A stretch of 14,565 nt of DNA from Anaerolineaceae bacterium UBA4799 (GCA_002402725.1 DHGL01000009.1:26963-41527), one strand, 5' to 3'. Positions 1 to 6,816 are shown, numbered from the stretch's first letter. Notes: a model not told the origin generated them from the letters alone. Numbers and translations are program-made.

Positions 1-80
1 AAAAAATGTTGACAAATGAACTGGATGGCTCCCAAGAATACAAGGAAGCAACAAAATTCAGGCTCTTCCCCGGTATTTGG

Positions 81-141
81 TAAAGTATCTGTTAAAGATG
101 TCAATGCCAAGGAGAAATGTCCTAAAGTATCTGGTAAAGAT
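81..141. repeat. 19-bp direct repeat pair, 42 bp apart, upstream of GH3 gene
   Basis: TAAAGTATCTGTTAAAGAT at 81-99 recurs as TAAAGTATCTGGTAAAGAT at 123-141 with one mismatch. The start-to-start distance is 42 bp, close to four helical turns, so both copies would lie on the same face of the DNA. The core TAAAG also occurs at 93-97, 135-139 and 150-154. The position just upstream of a sugar-hydrolase gene suggests activator or repressor binding sites. That role is inferred; only the repetition is seen. Confidence 0.5.
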
Positions 142-163
142 CACACTGGTAAAGTTTAATCGG

Positions 164-189
164 TACAATTTACAAGTGTCGATACACTT
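164..189 (+). promoter_or_regulatory. -10-like box followed by operator-like dyad before GH3 gene
   Basis: TACAAT at 164-169 matches the sigma-70 -10 consensus at 5 of 6 positions, but I see no good -35 box 16-18 bp upstream, so the promoter may need an activator. Directly downstream, AAGTGT (174-179) and ACACTT (184-189) form a perfect 6-bp inverted repeat around a 4-bp centre. That is a typical place for a repressor site overlapping the transcription start. The dyad ends 17 bp before the preferred ATG at 207. The regulator is unknown. Confidence 0.4.
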
Positions 190-206
190 TGAAACCTGGA
201 GAACGT

Positions 207-2630
207 ATGAAGAAATATCTAGAAAAAGCCCGTGAGCTTGTGGCACAAATGACACTGGAGGAAAAAGCCTCCCTTTGCTCAGGTAAAGATTACTGGTACC
301 TCAAACACATCGAGCGGTTAGGGTTATCCTCCATCATGATTACAGATGGCCCACACGGTCTACGTAAGCAACTTTCAAGCAGTGAAGACCTGGGCATCAG
401 CGAGAATGTACCGGCGGTATGTTTCCCAACCGCCGTGGCAATGGCTGGCTCCTTCGATCCAATGTTGCTTCAAGAGGTTGGCAAAGCCATTGCACAGGAA
501 TGCCTTCAGGAAGAGGTCTCCGTGCTGTTGGGACCCGGGATAAACATCAAGCGTTCACCCCTGTGCGGCAGGAACTTCGAATATTACAGCGAAGACCCTT
601 ACCTCTCCGGTTGCCTGGCAGCCGCTTTCATTGAAGGCGTGCAAAGCCAGGGCGTGGGAACCTCCCTTAAACATTTCGCCGCCAACAACCAGGAGAAGAG
701 ACGTTTAACCTTGGACGCGGTGATGGATGAACGCACCTTTCGTGAGATCTACCTGGCCGGCTTCGAGCACGCCATAAAACAAGCCCGACCCTGGACCGTG
801 ATGTGCAGCTATAACCGGGTGTTCGGTGAGTTTGCCAGCCAGAACGAATACTTGCTTACCCGCATCCTGCGTCAAGAATGGGGATATGAAGGACTGGTTA
901 TCTCTGATTGGGGCGCGGTGGTGGACAGGGTGAAAGGGCTGGTAGCGGGGCTCGACCTGGAGATGCCTCACCTGGACGATACGCATGATGCAAGGGTCGC
1001 GCAAGCGGTGAAGGCAGGAAAGGTCCAGGTCGCAGTGCTGGACCGCGCAGCAGAAAATGTCACCGCGCTTATCCTCCACGCACAAGAACAGCAAAGGATG
1101 CAATATGATGTGAGTGCGCACCGCGCGCTGGCCAGGCGCGCTGCTGCCGAATCCGCTGTACTGCTGAAGAATGAGGGTAACCTGCTGCCTGGAAACCCCA
1201 GCATCTCAGCCGCGGTGATAGGTGCCTTCGCACGGATGCCACGTTACCAGGGCAGCGGCAGCTCGCGCATCACCCCCATTATGGTTGATGACGCTTGCGT
1301 GGAGTTGGAGAGAATGGGTCTTCGATTTGAATATGCTGCGGGCTATCGCGAAGATTCCGACCTGGCAGATGACATGCTCATCGCTGAAGCCTGCCGGGTG
1401 GCTGTCGCTAAGGATGTGGTTTACCTTTTCGCCGGTCTGCCGGACCGTTTCGAATCCGAGACTTTTGACCGTGAGCACCTGGCCATGCCTCAGAGTCATA
1501 ACCGCCTTATCGAAGCCGTGAGCGAGGTTAACCCAAACGTGGTGGTCATCCTCTACTGCGGGGGTGTGGTCGAGATGCCCTGGGCGGATAAGGTCAAATC
1601 CGTGCTGCTCATGCACCTGGGAGGCGAAGCGGTAAGCGACGCTGTGGCTGACCTGCTGTTGGGGCTGGCCAACCCTTCAGGGAAACTGGCGGAATCGTGG
1701 CCTTTCAGACTCGAGGATAATCCTTCTTACAACTATTTCCCGGGTTATCCGCTCACCGTGGAATACCGTGAAGGCCTTTTTGTCGGTTACCGTTATTACG
1801 ACAGCGCCCATGTGCCTGTGCGCTATCCCTTCGGATTTGGACTCTCATACACCACTTTTTCTTTAAGGGATTTGCGGCTCTCATCGGACAAGTTAAATGA
1901 TGCAGATACGCTGCGGGTTACCTGCCAGGTGACCAACACCGGTTCCTGTGCTGGCAGCGAGGTCGTTCAATTGTATGTGGCCAAAAAAAGCAGTGTGATT
2001 ATCCGCGCTGAACAGGAACTAAAGGGATTTGCCAAAGTTTATCTCGCTCCCGGAGAGTGCCGGGAGGTTCAATTTAACCTTTCAAAGCGTGATTTCGCTT
2101 ATTACAATACCAGCCTGGCGGACTGGCATGTGGAAAACGGAGAATATGAAATCCGCGTTGGCACTTCCAGCCGCGATATTAAGTTAAGAAGCAACCTTAC
2201 ATTCACCACAAGTGTTGAGGCAGATCTGCCAGACCTCCGCGCTCAAGCGCCTGGCTATTACCACCTGGCAAATGGTATAAAAGCGAGTGATGCTGAGTTT
2301 TCCATCCTCATCGGAAGACCCATACCCGCGCGTGAACGCACCAAAGGCTCTCCTCATACCATCAATTCCACCATCAGCGATATCGAGGACAGGTGGTTTG
2401 GCAGGGTATTGAGGATTGTTTTCAAATGGCAGGTAGCAAAAATCGGCGCGAGAGACCCTTTTTTGAAGATGATAGCTGAAAAAATCCTCAACGATATGCC
2501 GCTGCGCTTTCTCTCCATGATGGATAGTGATAGTATGTCCATCGTCCAGGTCGAGGGACTGGTAGATATGCTAAATGGTCATTTTATAAGAGGGTTCAAG
2601 AAACTTAGAAAATCCGCTAAAAAAACATGA
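207..2630 (+). CDS. Glycoside hydrolase family 3 beta-glucosidase/beta-xylosidase-type enzyme
   Basis: An 807-residue protein with the full GH3 architecture and no signal peptide or membrane segment, so probably cytoplasmic and acting on imported oligosaccharides or glycosides. Seen in order: the N-terminal TIM-barrel motifs DGPHGLRKQ, GPGINIKRSPLCGRNFEYYS and KHFAANNQE, then the nucleophile motif SDW with Asp234. The second alpha/beta domain carries the ESE motif (Glu416/Glu418), a candidate for the acid/base residue. A fibronectin-III-like domain lies at about 585-665, followed by a tail of about 130 residues rich in predicted helix. A TTG 18 bp upstream (189) would extend the frame, but GGAG at 198-201 is well spaced for ATG 207 and the TTG lies inside an operator-like dyad, so 207 is preferred. 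Exact sugar specificity (gluco, xylo or other) cannot be read from sequence alone. Confidence 0.93.
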   Translation: MKKYLEKARELVAQMTLEEKASLCSGKDYWYLKHIERLGLSSIMITDGPHGLRKQLSSSEDLGISENVPAVCFPTAVAMAGSFDPMLLQEVGKAIAQECLQEEVSVLLGPGINIKRSPLCGRNFEYYSEDPYLSGCLAAAFIEGVQSQGVGTSLKHFAANNQEKRRLTLDAVMDERTFREIYLAGFEHAIKQARPWTVMCSYNRVFGEFASQNEYLLTRILRQEWGYEGLVISDWGAVVDRVKGLVAGLDLEMPHLDDTHDARVAQAVKAGKVQVAVLDRAAENVTALILHAQEQQRMQYDVSAHRALARRAAAESAVLLKNEGNLLPGNPSISAAVIGAFARMPRYQGSGSSRITPIMVDDACVELERMGLRFEYAAGYREDSDLADDMLIAEACRVAVAKDVVYLFAGLPDRFESETFDREHLAMPQSHNRLIEAVSEVNPNVVVILYCGGVVEMPWADKVKSVLLMHLGGEAVSDAVADLLLGLANPSGKLAESWPFRLEDNPSYNYFPGYPLTVEYREGLFVGYRYYDSAHVPVRYPFGFGLSYTTFSLRDLRLSSDKLNDADTLRVTCQVTNTGSCAGSEVVQLYVAKKSSVIIRAEQELKGFAKVYLAPGECREVQFNLSKRDFAYYNTSLADWHVENGEYEIRVGTSSRDIKLRSNLTFTTSVEADLPDLRAQAPGYYHLANGIKASDAEFSILIGRPIPARERTKGSPHTINSTISDIEDRWFGRVLRIVFKWQVAKIGARDPFLKMIAEKILNDMPLRFLSMMDSDSMSIVQVEGLVDMLNGHFIRGFKKLRKSAKKT

Positions 2631-2640
2631 TCCTATTCCG

Positions 2641-2668
2641 CCATCTCGAGCATATGGTGGTATTTTTT
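2641..2668 (+). terminator. Possible weak intrinsic terminator after GH3 gene
   Basis: CCATC (2641-2645) can pair with GGTGG (2656-2660), allowing one G-U pair. It is followed at once by a T-rich run (2661-2668). It begins 10 bp after the GH3 stop codon, in the short gap before the convergent cupin gene. The stem is only 5 bp, so the call is tentative. Confidence 0.3.
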
Positions 2669-2687
2669 GGGCTTAGTCGTGTCTTGT

Positions 2688-3038
2688 TTATTGCAACGTG
2701 ATTGTATCCGGTTGGTTCGGTACAATACACAAAAACTCGAAGACTCCTTCACCAATATTACGGTACCAGTGTGGTACTCCCGCCGGGACGAAGACGATGC
2801 TTCCAGGGCTGACTTCGAATTCTTCATCTCCGATGCCGATACGTCCGTGCCCATTGATAACATATTGCTCATGCTCGACAGCGTTCATATGCCGCAGCAT
2901 TTCACCCCCGGGTTGAATGGTGAAACAGCGCATGGCGAAATTTGGTCCTTCTTCCGACGAGATTAGTATCTTTCGAGTAACACCTTTCCCGTCCCGAACC
3001 ACTGTTGCCGGGATGTTCTCAATCCTCTTCACAGGCAT
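2688..3038 (-). CDS. Small single-domain cupin protein
   Basis: A 116-residue protein that is essentially one conserved beta-barrel cupin domain (Cupin_2 type), probably cytosolic and metal-binding. Motif 1 reads GGEMLRHMNAVEHEQYVINGHG, and motif 2 reads PGSIVFVPAGVPHWYRN. By analogy with small cupins such as TM1287, the metal ligands would be His50, position 52, His56 and His90; here position 52 is Asn rather than His. The frame is open further upstream, but the Met at 3038 has a clear GGAGG six bases before it and starts the conserved domain, so that start is chosen. The upstream extension is translated tandem-repeat DNA. The gene is divergent from the M20D amidohydrolase and convergent with GH3. 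Catalysis versus a pure ligand-binding role is not decidable. Confidence 0.85.
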   Translation of the reverse strand: MPVKRIENIPATVVRDGKGVTRKILISSEEGPNFAMRCFTIQPGGEMLRHMNAVEHEQYVINGHGRIGIGDEEFEVSPGSIVFVPAGVPHWYRNIGEGVFEFLCIVPNQPDTITLQ

Positions 3039-3088
3039 GGCAACCTCCAGAAATTCATTATTAGATTTAATAATTGCGCAACAGAGGC

Positions 3089-3130
3089 TTGAGGTGGCTG
3101 CATTGAGGTGGCAGCATTGAGGTGGATGCA
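3089..3130. repeat. Three tandem 14-bp repeats in the cupin/amidohydrolase divergent region
   Basis: TTGAGGTGGCTGCA (3089-3102), TTGAGGTGGCAGCA (3103-3116) and TTGAGGTGGATGCA (3117-3130) are head-to-tail copies sharing 12 of 14 positions. The array ends 5 bp before the -35 box of the amidohydrolase promoter and lies about 50 bp upstream of the cupin start on the other strand. Binding sites for a regulator shared by both genes would explain the location; replication slippage is the alternative. Confidence 0.75.
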
Positions 3131-3135
3131 TCAAC

Positions 3136-3164
3136 TTGACAAGCCAATTTCACACATATATACT
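3136..3164 (+). promoter_or_regulatory. Near-consensus sigma-70 promoter for the amidohydrolase gene
   Basis: TTGACA (3136-3141) is a perfect -35 box. After a 17-bp spacer comes TATACT (3159-3164), a 5-of-6 match to the -10 consensus. Transcription would start near 3171, leaving a leader of about 75 nt before the ATG at 3247. This is the best-matching promoter in the window. The 14-bp repeats lie directly upstream of it. Confidence 0.75.
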
Positions 3165-3246
3165 ACCACAAGTAGACACGGAGTTTCTGTTCCATAGGTT
3201 TGACCATTTTCCCAATCCACAAAACCAACAACCCGGAGGTTAGCGC

Positions 3247-4515
3247 ATGGTTGAACGTGATTCCTTAACATCGCAGCGTATCAGTGAAAAGGTTGACCAT
3301 CTCTCACCGAAATTAACGGAAATCTATACCGATCTGCACTCTCATCCAGAACTATCGTTGCAGGAAGTAAAAACTGCAGCAAAAATGGCAGCCATTTTGC
3401 GCGATGCTGGATTTGAGGTGACCACCGGGGTGGGCGGAACAGGGGTGGTGGGTGTGTTGAAAAACGGCGCGGGTGCTACCGTGATGCTGCGTGCGGATAT
3501 GGATGCGCTGCCAATAAAAGAAGAAACTGGTCTTCCCTATGCAAGCAATGTCACAGCAATGGATCGAAACGGTAATATTGTCGGGGTTATGCATGCCTGC
3601 GGACATGACATCCACATGACCAGCCTGGCAGGTGCTGCCATGTTGTTATCTGACATTCGCTCTTCCTGGCAGGGAACACTGATAGTAGTTTTCCAACCAG
3701 CGGAAGAAATCGGCGTAGGGGCAAGCGCAATGGTCAAAGATGGTTTCTATGCGCGTTTTCCCAAACCTGACGTCATACTTGGACAGCATGTGATTAACAT
3801 CCCTGTCGGAACGATTGAATGTCCAGTAGGTGCTACCACGAGCACGGGAGATAACCTGCAGATACGCCTCATCGGACGAGGAGGGCATGGTGCCATGCCC
3901 GAAAACTGCATTGACCCGGTGGTGATGGCAGCTGCAACAGTATTGCGCCTTCAGACCATTGTCTCACGTGAGGTTTCGGCAGATGAAACTGCCATTGTGA
4001 CCGTCGGGTCGTTGCAGGCTGGCTCAATGGAAAACATCATACCAGATGAAGCTGTGCTAAAAATCAACATTCGAACTTACGATGAAAAAATCCGGCTGCG
4101 CATTTTAGATTCCGTCGAAAGAATTGTCAAGGCAGAAGCAATCGCCTCAGGCGCGGCAGTACCTCCCGAAATCACTACAATTAATCATTTCACCCTTGTC
4201 TGGAACAACCCCAAAGCCACGCGTAAAGTCATTGATGCCTTTCAGAAATACTTCACTGATGGTCAGGTTAAGGAATCCAGGTCAACCAAGTTGAGTGAGG
4301 ATTTCGGTGAATTCAATCTTGGATCAACTATACCTTCTGTATTCTGGTTTTTAGGTGGTACAGATCCTGACCTGTACAGGAACTATCAAGAAGCGAATCG
4401 CCTGCCTGCCTTGCCTGCTAACCACAACCCGAAGTTTGCACCAATGATGCACCCCACTATTGAACGTGGAACACAGGCGATGGTTATCAGCGCCCTTGCT
4501 TGGTTAAAAAAATAG
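3247..4515 (+). CDS. M20D-family metal-dependent amidohydrolase (hippurate/N-acyl-amino-acid hydrolase type)
   Basis: A 422-residue M20D peptidase/amidohydrolase, predicted to hydrolyse an amide bond of an N-acyl or conjugated amino acid in the cytoplasm. Motifs in order: HSHPELSLQE (31-40), MLRADMDALP with Asp84, HACGHD (metal ligands Cys118 and His120), FQPAEE (Glu153/Glu154), GQHV (His181), GRGGHGAMP in the lid/dimerisation domain (about 210-218), and HNPKF with His393 near the C-terminus. The dinuclear-metal ligand set appears complete. A short insertion (TAMDRNGNIVGV) sits before HACGHD. The start is supported by GGAGG at 3235-3239, 7 bp before the ATG. Length is normal for the family. 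Substrate is unknown; hippurate, auxin conjugate, aminobenzoyl-glutamate and other acyl-amino-acid hydrolases look alike at this level. Confidence 0.92.
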   Translation: MVERDSLTSQRISEKVDHLSPKLTEIYTDLHSHPELSLQEVKTAAKMAAILRDAGFEVTTGVGGTGVVGVLKNGAGATVMLRADMDALPIKEETGLPYASNVTAMDRNGNIVGVMHACGHDIHMTSLAGAAMLLSDIRSSWQGTLIVVFQPAEEIGVGASAMVKDGFYARFPKPDVILGQHVINIPVGTIECPVGATTSTGDNLQIRLIGRGGHGAMPENCIDPVVMAAATVLRLQTIVSREVSADETAIVTVGSLQAGSMENIIPDEAVLKINIRTYDEKIRLRILDSVERIVKAEAIASGAAVPPEITTINHFTLVWNNPKATRKVIDAFQKYFTDGQVKESRSTKLSEDFGEFNLGSTIPSVFWFLGGTDPDLYRNYQEANRLPALPANHNPKFAPMMHPTIERGTQAMVISALAWLKK

Positions 4516-4664
4516 GAGTTCTTTCTACGTTTCTTAGAAGTGATGATTTCAAGCAGCGAAAGGTATTTAGATACATTTACTTGAAAACTAACAAATGCAC
4601 GAAGTAAAACAGCCATGAGCCGGTCAGACCTAGCAGATAAATAAAAAGAAGATGACTGGCACTC

Positions 4665-4778
4665 ATGCACTGGTTCTTTGCGCTAAAGGAGGTCAAACGG
4701 AGCCAACAGAAAAAAAGCGGCTATTTCCAAGATGAGGATTTAGAAAAGTACCTGAAACTCCTGCATAAGCCGTTATAG
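4665..4778 (+). CDS. Possible 37-residue small protein or gene remnant
   Basis: ATG at 4665 opens a 37-codon frame ending in TAG. The product begins MHWFFALKEVKRS and ends YLKLLHKPL, strongly charged and helix-like. There is no convincing ribosome-binding site before the ATG; a strong Shine-Dalgarno-like AAAGGAGGTCAA lies inside the frame instead. It matches nothing I recognise. It may be the degraded end of a lost gene or a chance frame. Confidence 0.15.
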   Translation: MHWFFALKEVKRSQQKKSGYFQDEDLEKYLKLLHKPL

Positions 4779-4831
4779 ACAATTAATAATGTTTTCGGAA
4801 CTTTTTATCCACCAAAGTTGTAAACAGCATC

Positions 4832-4837
4832 TATAAT
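4832..4837 (+). promoter_or_regulatory. -10 box for the carbamoyltransferase gene
   Basis: TATAAT is a perfect -10 hexamer 49 bp before the ATG at 4887. The bases 16-18 bp upstream (around CCACCA) do not match the -35 consensus, so the promoter may be activator-dependent or the match may be chance. No other good candidate is seen close to the gene. Confidence 0.4.
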
Positions 4838-4886
4838 TTACTTTGCGTAATTAGAATTAACCACCCATACTTAAAGGAGGCATGAA

Positions 4887-5942
4887 ATGATTACTGAAGG
4901 ATTGAAAGGGAGGGATTTTATACGTTTGCAGGATTTCACCAAGGCCGAAATTGAAAGCATGCTGGATCTGAGTATGCAGCTGAAAGCAGATAACACCATG
5001 CGGCGCAGGCACGATGATATCCTGGCAGGGCGAACCTTATTCATGATGTTCTTTAACCCGAGTTTGCGCACACGCAATAGCTTTGAGGCAGGAATATTCC
5101 AGTTGGGTGGTCACGGTCATTTCTTACAACCCGAGGCTACACGCTTGCCAACCCTTGAGGGGGAAGACGTGCCCTACGCATCAGAACGAATTTCTGATGT
5201 CGCGCGTGTCCTCTCCCGTATGGGAGATTGCATCGCTATACGAATATTGGGTGGGGCTGTGAATTGGGAATACGAAAAATCACTTAAGATAATCCAAGAA
5301 TTTGCGAAGTGGAGCGAGAAACCAGTTATCAACATGGAGGATAACAAATACCACCCATGTCAGGGTATGGCGGATGTCATGACTTTGCGTGAAATTTATG
5401 GCCGCGATCTACGAGGGCGCAAACTTGCAGTTTCATGGACTTATTCACCATCCACGAAGAAACCGATCGCCCCTCACCACGATTTCATGTATGCAGCTAG
5501 CTACTTTGGTCCAGACATCTTTTTTGCCCACCCACCTGAGATGCGAATTGATCCTGAAGTGGAAACCCAAATAAAAGCGAATGTAATCGCCAACGGTGGG
5601 TCCTACCAGGTTGTGGATAACATGGAAGATGCCTGCGCAAACGCCGATGTTGTTTATGCCAAAAACTACGTATGCCTTGACCTGCTACCGCCTGTAACTA
5701 AGGAAGCCCAGACTGATGAAATGGCCAAGCTCTTCTTGAAGTATAAGGGTTGGATTGCTGATGAAAATCGCATGAAGCTTGGTAAGCCTGATGCACGCTA
5801 CATGCATTGCTTACCTTGTGAGCGTAACTTTGAGGTAAGCGACGCGGTCCTGGATGGTAAATGGGGCAGTCCTACTGCTTTCGATGAAGCAGAAAACCGC
5901 CTGCATGCTCAAAAAGGCGTCATGGCAGCAATTATTCCTTGA
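4887..5942 (+). CDS. Knotted-type carbamoyltransferase (AOTCase/SOTCase/YgeW-like), substrate unknown
   Basis: A 351-residue aspartate/ornithine carbamoyltransferase-superfamily protein that transfers a carbamoyl group from carbamoyl phosphate to an amine. The carbamoyl-phosphate sites are intact: SLRTR (59-63), HPCQ (156-159) and HCLP (307-310). The second domain does not look like ordinary ornithine carbamoyltransferase. It has a proline-containing loop SWTYSPSTKKP (183-193), as in the knotted enzymes for N-acetyl- and N-succinylornithine and in YgeW. It has VVYAKNYV where classical OTCase has its SMG ornithine-binding motif. It ends with CERNFEVSDAVLDG and EAENRLHAQK, like the AOTCase/SOTCase C-terminus. 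AGGAGG (4875-4880) is six bases before the ATG. The nearest gene upstream encodes an amidohydrolase. An acylated or non-ornithine amine substrate is likely but not proven. Confidence 0.85.
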   Translation: MITEGLKGRDFIRLQDFTKAEIESMLDLSMQLKADNTMRRRHDDILAGRTLFMMFFNPSLRTRNSFEAGIFQLGGHGHFLQPEATRLPTLEGEDVPYASERISDVARVLSRMGDCIAIRILGGAVNWEYEKSLKIIQEFAKWSEKPVINMEDNKYHPCQGMADVMTLREIYGRDLRGRKLAVSWTYSPSTKKPIAPHHDFMYAASYFGPDIFFAHPPEMRIDPEVETQIKANVIANGGSYQVVDNMEDACANADVVYAKNYVCLDLLPPVTKEAQTDEMAKLFLKYKGWIADENRMKLGKPDARYMHCLPCERNFEVSDAVLDGKWGSPTAFDEAENRLHAQKGVMAAIIP

Positions 5943-5997
5943 TGACAATCTAGTTCATCTGATCATTTTTGAGCTTGAGCACGAAATTTAAGTAATA

Positions 5998-6044
5998 ATG
6001 AATTCTCCCCGCAGCAAGCTGCGGGGAGGATTCATTAGATTTTT
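5998..6044. terminator. Strong hairpin between convergent genes, probable terminator
   Basis: The arms 5998-6014 and 6019-6035 form a stem of about 17 bp with a single G-U pair and a CAAG tetraloop. The centre is CTCCCCGCAG/CTGCGGGGAG. A short T-run follows at 6040-6044. It lies about 55 bp after the carbamoyltransferase stop and about 60 bp from the stop of the opposing Nudix gene, so it probably ends transcription from the left and perhaps also from the right, where the T-tract is poorer. Confidence 0.7.
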
Positions 6045-6093
6045 CCCTTGTTCAATACCTTCGCCAAAATGAATGGTAGGCACAATAATGCAG

Positions 6094-6525
6094 TCAGGCA
6101 TTCCCGATAATTGATTGAGTGGAAGGAGCAGTCTGACGACGAAAGATGGGGAGAGTGGTGGGGATAAATGCATCTTGAATTCGTTCAGTCTGTTTGGGTG
6201 GTGTATTGGGCGGAATCTTATCGATGGCAAAAAAGCAATGCTGGTCTGCTTCGTCTGAAAGAACGAGTTGACCACCAGTAACCCGGCAGACAAAGGCAAA
6301 GACAATTTCATCCTTGTCAGCTTTTCCATAAACCCCAACTAATCGCTCAATCACAACCTCTAGTCCTGTTTCCTCCTTTACTTCACGCACTACAGCCTCG
6401 TTTGGCAATTCTCGTGTCTCTGCTCTGCCCCGCGGTAAATTCCATACGTCAATATCCCGTCGATGGGAAAGGAGAACGCTTCCGTCATCATCAAGAATAA
6501 TCGCAAATGCTCCAATAGAAAACAT
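6094..6525 (-). CDS. Nudix hydrolase
   Basis: A 143-residue single-domain Nudix protein, predicted to cleave a nucleoside diphosphate linked to another moiety. The Nudix box is complete: Gly33, Glu39, then REVKEETGL at 47-55 with Glu48, Glu51 and Glu52 as the Mg2+ ligands. The strand leading in reads VWNLPRGRAE, with Arg where most relatives have the Gly of LPGG. Residues after about 125 form a short basic/polar tail. The start is supported by GGGAGGG just upstream of the ATG on the minus strand. The gene stands alone, convergent with the carbamoyltransferase gene. Substrate cannot be predicted; Nudix housekeeping and regulatory roles are not separable by motif alone. Confidence 0.9.
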   Translation of the reverse strand: MFSIGAFAIILDDDGSVLLSHRRDIDVWNLPRGRAETRELPNEAVVREVKEETGLEVVIERLVGVYGKADKDEIVFAFVCRVTGGQLVLSDEADQHCFFAIDKIPPNTPPKQTERIQDAFIPTTLPIFRRQTAPSTQSIIGNA

Positions 6526-6726
6526 ACCAAGCCCTCCCTGAATGTGAGTGGAATTTCTTGATGTAATAGGCTTCTGTAGTAGAGTTATGTCATCAAAGGG
6601 ATTTTCCTGGAAAATAACAAAATAGCATAAGCGCTATCCGGGACAATTCAAATAAAGTCGATCAAATACCTTGCTATCACAAACACTTGTCTATTTATTA
6701 TTATTATCACTAGATTTACGTATAAA

Positions 6727-6769
6727 TATCATTTGTTTATCATTTGAAAAATTTCTATAATGCTATAAT
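6727..6769 (+). promoter_or_regulatory. AT-rich promoter region of the Liv transporter operon
   Basis: Two perfect TATAAT boxes occur in series at 6756-6761 and 6764-6769. The first has TTGTTT (6733-6738) at a 17-bp spacing as a weak -35. The 9-bp word TATCATTTG is repeated at 6727-6735 and 6738-6746, an 11-bp period placing both copies on one face of the helix, over the -35 region. Upstream, 6691-6708 is a low-complexity TTATTATTATTA tract. Transcription starting near 6770 would give a leader of about 180 nt. The rest of the 6526-6726 gap shows no gene. Confidence 0.55.
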
Positions 6770-6816
6770 AAAAATAAGACACCAGTAAAATCTATTCCGC
6801 TTTGAAGAAAATCAGG

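Larger units (their letters stand above)
4516..4886. other. 371-bp intergenic gap, no convincing gene
   Basis: Between the amidohydrolase and the carbamoyltransferase there is no conserved protein frame. A weak AT-rich inverted repeat, TTCTA/TAGAA, lies just after the amidohydrolase stop. The gap also holds a 37-codon open frame at 4665-4778, an orphan AAAGGAGGTCAA at 4685-4696, and a perfect TATAAT at 4832-4837. No tRNA or mobile-element end was recognised. Confidence 0.5.

Noticed and set aside
9..39. TTGACA at 9-14 as a promoter for the GH3 gene
   Set aside because: No acceptable -10 box lies 16-18 bp downstream; the best match (AAGAAT) is 19 bp away and weak.
2667..3120. Plus-strand frames across the cupin gene
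   Set aside because: The minus-strand frame encodes an unmistakable cupin with its own GGAGG; the plus-strand frames are shadows.
3039..3134. N-terminal extension of the cupin to 3134
   Set aside because: The extra 32 residues are translated from the 14-bp tandem repeats, and the internal Met at 3038 has a strong ribosome-binding site and begins the conserved domain.
4886..5942. Calling the carbamoyltransferase ArgF
   Set aside because: The SMG ornithine-binding motif is missing and the second domain resembles the knotted AOTCase/SOTCase/YgeW group, so a specific argF symbol is not justified.
6691..6708. TTATTATTATTA run as a microsatellite or origin-like element
   Set aside because: It is short and imperfect, with no DnaA-box-like sequences around it; ordinary AT-rich upstream DNA explains it.
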